Shown here: in pieces, positions 1 to 7,074 of the stretch
Layout: each line of letters starts with the position of its first letter
How positions within the stretch are numbered: the first letter of the stretch is position 1
NCBI RefSeq assembly: GCF_001293465.1
Contig: NZ_JSYZ01000001.1
Location: 1-46,564, forward strand
Reading direction: 5' to 3'
Origin: Pseudomonas asplenii
Lineage (GTDB): Bacteria; Pseudomonadota; Gammaproteobacteria; Pseudomonadales; Pseudomonadaceae
Length of the DNA: 46,564 bases
Made by a program: the position numbers and the translations under genes
The notes under the pieces: generated by a model
What the model saw: the letters and a program-made list of their open reading frames with translations, nothing else
Databases searched by the model: none
What the model was told of the DNA's origin: nothing

Positions 1-41
1 TGGGATTGATTCGTTCCGCACGAAGCGGCCGCGACACCCGA

Positions 42-68
42 AGCCCTGAACCTGGTTCAGGGCTTTTT
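42..68 (+). terminator. Rho-independent terminator of a gene upstream of the window
   Basis: A perfect 10-bp stem (AGCCCTGAAC / GTTCAGGGCT) with a three-base loop is followed directly by a T run. This is a classic intrinsic terminator reading rightward. The 41 bases before it are presumably the tail of a gene or RNA that begins outside the window. I could not identify that product. Confidence 0.8.
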
Positions 69-80
69 CATGGGTGGGCC

Positions 81-102
81 ATTGGCGGGCTTGCCCGCCA
101 AT
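81..102. repeat. REP-like palindrome
   Basis: ATTGGCGGGC, a TT spacer and GCCCGCCAAT form a perfect 10-bp inverted repeat. The GCGGGC-TT-GCCCGC core is shared with repeats at 16030-16061 and 31772-31829. Such palindromes are scattered between genes in Pseudomonas genomes. Confidence 0.55.
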
Positions 103-215
103 GAGCCCTCAACATCATCGAAAAGCCTCCCGATCAGACACCCAGGCCTCCTCGGTGCCGACCGGCGACCGATAGTCGGATTGCCGAAAAATCCTTTGCT
201 CCAGCTCGAAAACAA

Positions 216-231
216 CTGTACAAAAACACAG
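216..231 (+). promoter_or_regulatory. Candidate LexA (SOS) box
   Basis: CTGT, eight bases, then ACAG: an exact match to the CTGT-N8-ACAG frame of gamma-proteobacterial LexA boxes. The flanks are also symmetric (A before, T after). The A-rich centre resembles known boxes. It ends 36 bp upstream of the ATG at 268, a position compatible with promoter overlap. DNA-damage control of the next gene is an inference. Confidence 0.55.
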
Positions 232-267
232 TACTTTCAAGTCAACCCATCGATCCTGGAGAGCGCC

Positions 268-597
268 ATGTCCAGCCAAGCTGCCAATCATGTGATGAGT
301 ACTACCGTTGAACGCATGGTCCTGCATCAATTCACCCCGCTGCACTGCCGGCAAGCCCGCGCGATGCTGGGTTGGAGTCGCGAGCAGTTGAGCCAGGAGT
401 CTGGCGTCTCGGTGGCCGCCGTACAGCGTTTCGAGAAGGGCGATTCCCTCAGGGATGTCACCCGATTGGCCCTGGCCTTTCGCTTCGAGGCCGAAGGCCT
501 GGTGTTCTTCCCAGGCTTTGCACCCGGCCGTGGAATGAACATTCGCGGCACTACACCGGACCCGATCGAACGACAGGACTACGAACTGATCGAGTAA
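268..597 (+). CDS. XRE-family helix-turn-helix regulator
   Basis: Small DNA-binding protein of 109 residues. A lambda-repressor-like HTH lies at about residues 26-80; 'QARAMLGWSREQLSQ' and 'SVAAVQRFEKG' are the typical XRE helices. There is no peptidase or sensor domain, so it should act as a simple repressor or antitoxin-like regulator. The ATG at 268 is chosen because a purine-rich GGAGAG lies just upstream; the frame stays open further upstream, but that part runs through the LexA-type box and does not look coding. No toxin partner is visible. The box at 216-231 suggests SOS-linked expression. Its targets are unknown; autoregulation is likely for this class but not shown here. Confidence 0.8.
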   Translation: MSSQAANHVMSTTVERMVLHQFTPLHCRQARAMLGWSREQLSQESGVSVAAVQRFEKGDSLRDVTRLALAFRFEAEGLVFFPGFAPGRGMNIRGTTPDPIERQDYELIE

Positions 598-702
598 TCG
601 ATTCAGGTCGGCACTGCCGGCCTGCCCTGCAAGCCGGGCACCGGGTCGGGCCCGCCGGCTTTCGACGCAAACGGGTGAACGCAGGGGCGTTTCCTGGATC
701 GC

Positions 703-1752
703 CTAGCGAGTACTCAGGGCGGATTCATTCTCCAGGGCCTGTTCCACCTCGAGCCACCAGGCGCGCCCGCGATGAGGCTGCATCAGGTTGAAGGCTTCGC
801 CAATGGCCGGGGTGGTGATGGACACGTTATTGTCCCAGGCCAGCGCCAGGATCCGCTCGAAGGGTTCGTACCAGGCATGGAACGACAGGTCGAAGGTGCC
901 ATTGTGAATCGGCAGCAGCCAGCGTCCCCGCAGGTCCAGGTGCGCCTGCAGGCTCTGCTCCGGCTGCATGTGCACATGGGGCCAGTCGACGTTGTAGGCA
1001 CCGGTTTCCATCAGCGTCAGGTCGAACGGCCCATAGTGTTCGCCAATCTGCTTGAAGCCGTCGAAGTAACCGCTATCGCCGCTGAAGAAGATCCGCACGT
1101 CATCGGCGATCATCACCCAGGAGGCCCACAAGGTCTGGTTGTTGTCGAACAGCGTCCTTCCGGAGAAGTGCTGCGACGGTGTGGCGGCAAAGCGGATGCC
1201 CTCGACAACCGTCTCTTCCCACCAGTCCAGTTGCTGCACCTTCTGCGCGGCGATGCCCCATTTGACCAGCAGGTCGCCAACGCCCAGCGGGGCCAGGAAG
1301 TGTTTGGTCTTGGCCGCCAGTGCCAACACCGCCTTGTGGTCGAGGTGGTCGTAGTGATTGTGGGAAAGGATCACCGCCTCGATCGGCGGCAGTTCTTCCA
1401 GGCTGATGGGCGGCTGATGAAAACGCTTCGGTCCGGCCCACTGAACGGGTGAGGCCCGCTCGGAGAACACCGGATCGGTCAGCCAGAACTTGCCGTGCAA
1501 CTTGAGCAGCAGGGTCGAGTGGCCGAGACGGAATACGCTGAAGTCGGCAGCCGCAAGCAACTGCTCACGGCTCAGCGCCTGGATCGGTACGCTGCCCGCC
1601 GGCCGGGTATTGCGCGGTTTCTGGAAGGTCATTTTCCAGAAGATACCCAAGGTCTTGCCCAGGCCGCCGTGGGGTGTCGGCGCCAGGTTGCGAAAAGCGC
1701 CCTGCTCTTTCCGGGATGAGGATCCAGCGACAATACGCGAACGAATGGTCAT
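703..1752 (-). CDS. MBL-fold metallo-hydrolase (UlaG/NAPE-PLD-like)
   Basis: Predicted zinc-dependent hydrolase of 349 residues. The metal-binding HxHxDH signature is HNHYDH at residues 131-136, and further motifs are visible: 'TDPVF' before it, 'FFSGDSGYF' mid-protein and a late 'PIHNGTFDL' histidine segment. This is the layout of the RomA/UlaG/NAPE-PLD branch, which includes lactonases and phospholipase-D-like enzymes; the substrate cannot be read from sequence. No convincing signal peptide is seen. It is divergent from the TetR gene at 1949, with a palindromic operator between them, so it is probably that regulator's target. The start at 1752 has a GGGAG about 10 bases upstream. Confidence 0.85.
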   Translation of the reverse strand: MTIRSRIVAGSSSRKEQGAFRNLAPTPHGGLGKTLGIFWKMTFQKPRNTRPAGSVPIQALSREQLLAAADFSVFRLGHSTLLLKLHGKFWLTDPVFSERASPVQWAGPKRFHQPPISLEELPPIEAVILSHNHYDHLDHKAVLALAAKTKHFLAPLGVGDLLVKWGIAAQKVQQLDWWEETVVEGIRFAATPSQHFSGRTLFDNNQTLWASWVMIADDVRIFFSGDSGYFDGFKQIGEHYGPFDLTLMETGAYNVDWPHVHMQPEQSLQAHLDLRGRWLLPIHNGTFDLSFHAWYEPFERILALAWDNNVSITTPAIGEAFNLMQPHRGRAWWLEVEQALENESALSTR

Positions 1753-1854
1753 GACAGGGTGACTCCCGGGAACCCGAAGGAGTTCCCACGCTCAGGTGCT
1801 GAAAGATCAGGGGCCGCCGCAGGCAAACCTTGATCGGACGAAGTTGCAGAAAAG

Positions 1855-1876
1855 AACTACACTACACAGTGTAGTT
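1855..1876. promoter_or_regulatory. Palindromic operator between TetR and MBL genes
   Basis: AACTACAC, six bases, GTGTAGTT: a perfect 8-bp inverted repeat. It contains a second, tighter palindrome, CTACAC-A-GTGTAG at 1862-1874. The size and position, about 70 bp before the TetR start and about 100 bp before the hydrolase start, fit a TetR-dimer operator controlling both genes. Binding is inferred. Confidence 0.65.
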
Positions 1877-1948
1877 TCTAGCTTGCGCCAAAGTACTCGT
1901 CAAGTAAACTGCCGAGTGTAACTTTTATTGACCTGCCGAAGCCTGCCC

Positions 1949-2563
1949 ATGACCGTCCCCCTGCGCCTCACCGACCGTAAACGCGAAGCCATCATCCAGG
2001 CGGCCATCGCGGCCTTTCGCGCCGACGGTTTCGAAGTGACCAGCATGGACCGGATCGCGGCCAAGGCCGAGGTCTCCAAGCGTACGGTATACAACCACTT
2101 CCAGAGCAAGGAAGACCTGTTCGCCGAAATCCTCCATCGCCTATGGGCCAGCAGTGGCGCGCAGATGGACATGACCTATCACTCGCAGCGCCCCCTGCGC
2201 GAGCAACTGCGCGACATGCTGATGCGCAAGATGCGGCTGTTCAACGATAGCAACTTTCTCGATCTGGCACGGGTGGCGATCGCAGCCACCATTCATGCGC
2301 CCGAGCGCGCGCAGGACATGGTCTCGCGACTGGCCAGCCAGGAGGAAGGTTTCAAGCAGTGGATCCGCGACGCCCAGGCCGACGGCAAACTCAAGGCGGT
2401 CGACCCCGAATTCGCCACTCACCAGATCTACGGCCTGCTCAAGGCCTTCGCCTTCTGGCCGCAGATTTCCCTCGGCCAGCCACCGCTGGATACCGCGACA
2501 CAGACACGCGTCATAGAATCGGCGCTGGATTTGTTCCTTTCCGGCTACGAAATCGTCAAATAG
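1949..2563 (+). CDS. TetR/AcrR-family transcriptional regulator
   Basis: Repressor-type regulator of 204 residues. The N-terminal TetR HTH is clear ('AIIQAAIAAFRADGFEVTSMDRIAAKAEVSKRTVYNHFQSKEDLF' spans about residues 13-57; key features are the recognition helix VSKRTVYNHF and the SKEDLF that follows). The C-terminal half is helical and resembles the AefR-like ligand domain. The ATG at 1949 is preferred; an in-frame TTG at 1928 would add seven residues. It is divergent from the MBL hydrolase, and the palindrome between them is the expected operator. The inducer is unknown. Confidence 0.88.
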   Translation: MTVPLRLTDRKREAIIQAAIAAFRADGFEVTSMDRIAAKAEVSKRTVYNHFQSKEDLFAEILHRLWASSGAQMDMTYHSQRPLREQLRDMLMRKMRLFNDSNFLDLARVAIAATIHAPERAQDMVSRLASQEEGFKQWIRDAQADGKLKAVDPEFATHQIYGLLKAFAFWPQISLGQPPLDTATQTRVIESALDLFLSGYEIVK

Positions 2564-2718
2564 CCGACACGCCCCGCCAAATCACCTGCCAAACCCTAGA
2601 AATGGCTTGGAAGGACACTGATTATTCTTTACGGAATCCCCGACAATATTCATCCTGCTTATCAGACGAATAGCGCTTCCGTGCCGAACACATTGCCTGT
2701 GTTCCGACAAAGAAATAA

Positions 2719-3816
2719 GTGACGCAGAGACCTATGGAAATCCATCGAGGCAAAGGGCAATCATTTGCCAGACGCATCTACTTGCCCCGCATGATAGGCG
2801 TAGGCGTCGGCTGCTTCAGCATCATCGCCGCACTCGCCCCCTTGTCGATGCCAATCTGGATCTGGGCCCTGCTGGCATTCAACGCCGTGATCTGGCCGCA
2901 TGTGGCCTATCGTATCGCCCGACACGCCCACTATCCGTACCGGGCGGAACGACGCAACATCCTGATCGACTCGTTGATGGGTGGTTTCTGGGCGGCGACC
3001 ATCCAGTTCAATCCCCTCGTCACGGTCAACATGCTCGCGCTGATGACCATGCACAACGTCGCCGCTGGCGGCCCGCGGCTGATGCTCAGGGGCCTGCTCG
3101 CGCAGTTGCTGGGGATCCTCGTCTCCTGGCTGATCTTTACTCCGGCGTTCAACGGGGTGACCACCCAGATCCAGATCTATGCCTGCCTGCCGGTGTTGAT
3201 CCTGTACCCGGTGGTCATCGGCATGGGCAGCTTCCAGGTGGCGATCAAGCTCGCCGACCACAAGCGTGCACTGAGCGCCCTGAGCCGTACCGACAGCCTG
3301 ACCGGGCTGCTCAATCACGGCAGTTGGAAGGACCTGCTGCAGATCAAGTTCCACAAGTGCCGGCAGACACACTGCCAGGCGGCAATCGCATTGATCGACA
3401 TCGACCACTTCAAGACCATCAACGACAGTTACGGCCATCTGATCGGCGACAGCGTACTGCGCCAGTTGAGCCGCGACCTGAAGGCCAACCTGCGTGAACA
3501 CGACCTGGCCGGGCGTTATGGCGGTGACGAGTTCTGCGTGATCCTGCCGGGCCTGTCGCTGGAACAGGCCAGCGAGATCATGGAGCGGCTGCGCCAGGTC
3601 TTCACCAACTTGCGCAGCGAGGAAATACCGGAGCTGCGGGTCACCCTGAGCATCGGCCTGGCGCCCTTCCGGGCTAGTTTCAAGGACGCCGGTGCCTGGC
3701 TCAACGAGGCCGACAAGGCCCTGTACATCGCCAAGAATACCGGGCGCAACAAGGTCAACAGCACCGACGGTGAAAATACCGAATCCTCGGACGAGTACCT
3801 GGCAAGCTCCGCCTGA
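2719..3816 (+). CDS. MASE2-GGDEF diguanylate cyclase (AdrA/DgcC-like)
   Basis: Inner-membrane enzyme predicted to make cyclic di-GMP from two GTP. Residues about 15-180 form a multi-helix MASE2 membrane sensor ('FARRIYLPRMIGVGVG' opening, helices near 28-60, 85-115, 125-145 and 155-175). The catalytic GGDEF domain follows from about residue 187, with an intact GGDEF at 268-272. An RxxD inhibitory site (REHD, 259-262) sits exactly five residues before it, so product feedback inhibition is expected. Length (365) is normal for AdrA-type cyclases. The GTG at 2719 is the longest start; an ATG at 2734 is an alternative and neither has a strong ribosome site. It lies just before a BdlA-like receptor, an evident functional partner in c-di-GMP signalling. 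Confidence 0.92.
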   Translation: MTQRPMEIHRGKGQSFARRIYLPRMIGVGVGCFSIIAALAPLSMPIWIWALLAFNAVIWPHVAYRIARHAHYPYRAERRNILIDSLMGGFWAATIQFNPLVTVNMLALMTMHNVAAGGPRLMLRGLLAQLLGILVSWLIFTPAFNGVTTQIQIYACLPVLILYPVVIGMGSFQVAIKLADHKRALSALSRTDSLTGLLNHGSWKDLLQIKFHKCRQTHCQAAIALIDIDHFKTINDSYGHLIGDSVLRQLSRDLKANLREHDLAGRYGGDEFCVILPGLSLEQASEIMERLRQVFTNLRSEEIPELRVTLSIGLAPFRASFKDAGAWLNEADKALYIAKNTGRNKVNSTDGENTESSDEYLASSA

Positions 3817-3853
3817 GCGCCATTCGGCTACTGCAAAGAACCACACGGCGGAT

Positions 3854-3885
3854 TCTTGTACAAGACCAATCTATTTTGTATAAGA
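3854..3885. promoter_or_regulatory. Tandem palindromic sites upstream of the bdlA-like gene
   Basis: TCTTGTACAAGA at 3854-3865 is a perfect 12-bp palindrome. TTTTGTATAAGA at 3874-3885 matches it at 10 of 12 positions. The copies start 20 bp apart, about two helical turns, which suggests cooperative binding of a dimeric regulator on one DNA face. I do not recognise the regulator. Confidence 0.5.
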
Positions 3886-3994
3886 ATATAAGGCAAAGTG
3901 CCATCCATGGAACGCTGGCCACCGGCGCCCTTCCCCCAAGGGTCTGCCGGGCCTGGAAAGGGATAGATCTCCCCTCTCTCCGAGTTCTCATGCC

Positions 3995-5311
3995 ATGTTT
4001 TTTGCAGCCCATAAGAAAGCCCTGCAAGACCTGCAACAAACCATCGACCAACAGGCCCACCTGCTCGCGGCCATCGACCGCTCCATGGCCGTCATCGAAT
4101 TCGATCTCGACGGCATCGTCCTGCGCGCCAACGACAACTTCCTCAAGACCATGGGCTATCGCCAGGAGCAGGTGCTCGGCCAGCCCCATCGCATGTTCTG
4201 CTCGCCAGCCTATGCTCGCAGTGCCGAATACAGCCAGTTGTGGTCACGCCTCAAGGCCGGCCAATTCGAGTCCGGCACTTTCGAGCGGGTCGCCGCCGAT
4301 GGCCGGAGCGTCTGGCTCGAAGCCAGCTACAACCCGATCCGTGACGAGAACGGCAAGGCGGTGAAAATCGTCAAGTACGCCATGGACGTCACCGCCAAGA
4401 TCCAGCAGGAAAGCGAAGCCAACGGCAAGCTGCAGGCGATCGACCGGGCCATGGCCGCCATCGAGTTCAAGCCCGACGGAACGGTGATCTGCGCCAACCA
4501 GAACTTCCTCGACCTGATGGGCTACAGCCTGGCCGAAATCCAGGGCAAGCATCACCGGATCTTCTGCACCCCGGCCACTGTCGGCGGCAGCGACTACCAG
4601 GACTTCTGGCGCCGCCTGAACCAGGGCGAATTCTTCAGCGGCCAGTTCGAACGCGTGACCAGGCGTGGCCAGAGCGTCTGGCTCGAAGCCACCTACAACC
4701 CGGTCTACGACGCCAGCGGCAAACTGTGCAAGGTGGTCAAGTTCGCCTCGGACGTGACCCGGCGGGAAGAGAAACATGCCCAGGACGCCATGAGCGCGAG
4801 CCAGGCCTATCACATCTCGGTGGAGACCCGCAGGGTCGCCGAGCAAGGCACCGAAGTGATCCAGCAGGCCGCCAGCGAAATGCGCGAGATTGCCTCGAAC
4901 ATCGAAGGTTCGTCCAATCTGATCGCCAAGCTGGGCGAGCGCTCGGAACAGATTACCGCCATCGTCAACACCATTCGCGGGATCGCCGAGCAGACCAACC
5001 TGCTGGCCCTCAATGCCGCGATCGAAGCGGCCCGGGCCGGCGAGCAGGGTCGCGGCTTCGCCGTGGTGGCCGATGAAGTCCGTCTGCTCGCGGCACGTAC
5101 CAGCGGCTCCACCGCCGAGATATCCAGCATGATCGGCATGATCCAGAGCGAAACCCAGCAGGCCATCCAGAGCATGAACGGCACCCGCGACCGGGCGTCC
5201 AAGGGCGTCGGCCTGGCGGACGAGGCCGGTACGGTGATCCTGCAGATCCGCGACGGGGCGAGCAATGCCGTACAGGCGGTCAGCATGTTCGCCAACGACA
5301 GGGTGCACTGA
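3995..5311 (+). CDS. bdlA: PAS-PAS chemoreceptor, BdlA-like (biofilm dispersal)
   Basis: Soluble methyl-accepting protein of 438 residues without membrane segments. It has PAS 1 (about 22-135), PAS 2 (about 144-258) and a short MCP signalling domain (about 265-438) whose hairpin tip '[20 protein letters not shown]' is intact. This architecture and length match P. aeruginosa BdlA (417 residues), which drives biofilm dispersion in response to nutrient shifts and c-di-GMP. Two residues I recall as important in BdlA, Met130 (cleavage) and Tyr238 (phosphorylation), are present at exactly these numbers. The ATG at 3995 gives the family's usual N-terminus. It follows a diguanylate cyclase and a tandem palindrome. 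Assignment as the true orthologue is probable, not proven. Confidence 0.8.
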   Translation: MFFAAHKKALQDLQQTIDQQAHLLAAIDRSMAVIEFDLDGIVLRANDNFLKTMGYRQEQVLGQPHRMFCSPAYARSAEYSQLWSRLKAGQFESGTFERVAADGRSVWLEASYNPIRDENGKAVKIVKYAMDVTAKIQQESEANGKLQAIDRAMAAIEFKPDGTVICANQNFLDLMGYSLAEIQGKHHRIFCTPATVGGSDYQDFWRRLNQGEFFSGQFERVTRRGQSVWLEATYNPVYDASGKLCKVVKFASDVTRREEKHAQDAMSASQAYHISVETRRVAEQGTEVIQQAASEMREIASNIEGSSNLIAKLGERSEQITAIVNTIRGIAEQTNLLALNAAIEAARAGEQGRGFAVVADEVRLLAARTSGSTAEISSMIGMIQSETQQAIQSMNGTRDRASKGVGLADEAGTVILQIRDGASNAVQAVSMFANDRVH

Positions 5312-5319
5312 GCACCCGA

Positions 5320-5351
5320 CACGCCAGGACATCGGCAGATGACCTGGCGTG
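5320..5351 (+). terminator. Hairpin after the bdlA-like gene
   Basis: CACGCCAGG (5320-5328) and CCTGGCGTG (5343-5351) form a perfect 9-bp stem with a 14-base loop, starting nine bases after the stop codon. No T run follows, so it may be a weak terminator or an mRNA 3'-end stabiliser. The rest of the gap up to 5473 holds nothing else I recognise. Confidence 0.4.
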
Positions 5352-5473
5352 CCTGTCGCGTCGTCCCGCGACTTGATTGCACAGCGGCATTGTTCACTTG
5401 AGCGAATGCCTATTTTGCTGGCGAACAGGCAGACCTATAGTCCGGCGCAGAGACCGACAAGCTGGAGAAGCCC

Positions 5474-6184
5474 ATGGAACTGCGCCCCGCCCTGAAGATT
5501 ACCCTGGTCGGCGATCACGACCCGCAAGTGACGGCCCACAAGGCCATCCCCGTGGCCCTGCAACTGGCCGCCCAGGCCAACGGCCTGCAGGTACAGGCCC
5601 ACTGGGTGGCGACCGACAGCATCGAGACCGCGGACGATCTGGCAGGCTTCGACGGCATCTGGTGCGTTCCCGCCAGCCCGTATCGCAGCCTCGATGGCGC
5701 CTTGCTTGCCATTGGCCATGCTCGTGAACAACGACTCCCCTACCTCGGCACCTGTGCCGGCTTCCAGTATGCGATTCTCGAATATGCCCGTCACGTGCTC
5801 GGCTGGGACGACGCGCAGCACGGTGAGGAAGCGCCGGATTCGCCGCGCGCGGTGATCTCGGCGCTGAGCTGCTCCCTGGTGGAAGCCACCGACGGCATCC
5901 GCCTGGTCGAAGGCTCGCGTATCGCCAGGGCCTATGCCAGCCAGCGAACCCACGAGGGTTATCACTGCCGCTACGGCATCAACCCGGCCTTCGAAGCGGC
6001 GCTGCTCGACACCGACCTGCAAGCCGCCGGCCACGACGACAGGGGGGAACTGCGGGCCGTCGAATTGGCAAACCATCCGTTTTTCGTCGCGACGCTGTTC
6101 CAGCCGGAGCGGGCCGCCCTGCAAGGTATCGCGCCACCCCTGGTCAGTGCCTTCCTGAGCGCCTGTGCCGGAGAACACGCATGA
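5474..6184 (+). CDS. Class-I glutamine-amidotransferase-like protein with altered triad
   Basis: A 236-residue protein resembling only the C-terminal glutaminase half of CTP synthase; the synthase half is absent. The nucleophile elbow is present as GTCAGFQ with Cys94. The C-terminal motif that is normally H-P-E (catalytic His and Glu) reads 'FQPER', so the His is Gln210 while Glu212 remains. It is therefore probably not a standard glutaminase, and may bind or modify another amide. Stand-alone relatives are often annotated 'CTP synthase C-terminal region-related'. It overlaps the ABM-domain gene at 6181 by four bases (ATGA), so the two are translationally coupled. The ATG at 5474 has GGAGAAG eight bases upstream. 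Confidence 0.75.
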   Translation: MELRPALKITLVGDHDPQVTAHKAIPVALQLAAQANGLQVQAHWVATDSIETADDLAGFDGIWCVPASPYRSLDGALLAIGHAREQRLPYLGTCAGFQYAILEYARHVLGWDDAQHGEEAPDSPRAVISALSCSLVEATDGIRLVEGSRIARAYASQRTHEGYHCRYGINPAFEAALLDTDLQAAGHDDRGELRAVELANHPFFVATLFQPERAALQGIAPPLVSAFLSACAGEHA

Positions 6185-6504
6185 TTGCCAGCACGCCCCA
6201 GCCTCCCTACTACGCGGTGATCTTCACCTCCCTGCGTACCGCAGGCGACCAGGGCTATGCCGAAGCGGCCCGGCGCATGCTCGACCTGGCTCGCGAGCAG
6301 CCGGGGTTTCTCGGTGTCGAGTCGGCGCGGGGGGATGACGGCCTGGGCATCACCGTTTCCTACTGGCGCGATGAGACGGCGATCCTGGCCTGGAAGCAGC
6401 ATGCCGAGCACAGCGAAATCCGCGAGCGCGGCCGCTCGACCTGGTACGAGACGTGCCAGACGCGCGTCTGCAAGGTCGAACGCGCCTACCGCTTCGATCG
6501 CTGA
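6181..6504 (+). CDS. ABM-domain (antibiotic biosynthesis monooxygenase-like) protein
   Basis: A 107-residue protein with the dimeric alpha/beta-barrel ABM fold. Diagnostic stretches are 'YYAVIFTSLR', 'REQPGFLGVESAR' and 'ITVSYWRDETAILAWKQHAEH'. ABM proteins include cofactor-free quinone-forming monooxygenases and haem-degrading enzymes; this one matches the small generic group whose substrate is unknown. Its ATG overlaps the stop of the amidotransferase-like gene by four bases, so the two products are made together and may share a pathway. The stop is followed by a short gap and then the convergent DUF2025 gene. Confidence 0.82.
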   Translation: MIASTPQPPYYAVIFTSLRTAGDQGYAEAARRMLDLAREQPGFLGVESARGDDGLGITVSYWRDETAILAWKQHAEHSEIRERGRSTWYETCQTRVCKVERAYRFDR

Positions 6505-6522
6505 GCCGGTCGCCGGGTCGTC

Positions 6523-6849
6523 TCAGCCCGGCACGACCCGGCGCAATGCGGCGATCTGGGGCATGTCCACCCGCCGCATGTACACCCGCAACGGCTCGGT
6601 GATGTTGATCCGCTGGTCGATGTTCTGCTCCAGCAGCAACTGGATCCGCTCCCGGGCCAGACGCATGGCCTCCTGCCCTGCCGGTAGCCAGACGAATTCG
6701 CTGGCCGGAATGATCCCGTCGTCGGCCACGTCCATGCCGAAGGAGTCCTCGCTGAAACGCACGATGTACTGGCCGGTCTTGCGATTCAGGCCGACGAAAC
6801 CCTTGAGCTGGTCGGCGGCCTGACAGATGAGTTCGGAAGTGATGCGCAT
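6523..6849 (-). CDS. DUF2025 family protein
   Basis: A 108-residue cytoplasmic protein of a small Pseudomonas family of unknown function. The hallmark text 'GFVGLNRKTGQYIVRFSEDS' followed by 'FGMDVADDGIIPASEFVW' is clear and nearly invariant as I recall the family. The ATG at 6849 is preferred because a TGAGG ribosome site lies just upstream and homologues begin at 'MRITSELIC'; the frame stays open about 46 codons further without coding character. It is divergent from glpQ, and a perfect palindrome at 6968-6989 lies between them. No motif reveals a reaction. Confidence 0.85.
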   Translation of the reverse strand: MRITSELICQAADQLKGFVGLNRKTGQYIVRFSEDSFGMDVADDGIIPASEFVWLPAGQEAMRLARERIQLLLEQNIDQRINITEPLRVYMRRVDMPQIAALRRVVPG

Positions 6850-6967
6850 GGTAAACCTCACTGGCGAGCCCGAAGGCCCATGGGTCGATGGTTTACACAC
6901 AAGGTGGGCAGCGCGTTTCCTTCTACAGGGGAAACTGTCGCTCAAGCCTACTGCAAAATCGTCCTGA

Positions 6968-6989
6968 TTGTGTCGAAAAAACGACACAA
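6968..6989. promoter_or_regulatory. Perfect palindrome in the DUF2025-glpQ intergenic region
   Basis: TTGTGTCG, six A residues, CGACACAA: a flawless 8-bp inverted repeat with an A-tract centre, lying 86 bp before the glpQ ATG. Both neighbours are transcribed away from it, so a terminator is unlikely and an operator is the better reading. It does not resemble a Pho box. The binding protein is unknown. Confidence 0.55.
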
Positions 6990-7074
6990 CCGGCTCTTGC
7001 AGCCATTTCGCGATAGCACTTGAAGCATTCAGTTGTTAAAAGAGGGCCTTCACTCCGTACGAAAGGAATTCGCA

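Noticed and set aside
1..41. Possible 3' end of a tRNA or other small RNA
   Set aside because: I could not fit a T-arm or acceptor stem; only the following terminator is supported.
6968..6989. Pho box or terminator before glpQ
   Set aside because: It does not match CTGTCAT-type repeats, and both flanking genes start away from it.
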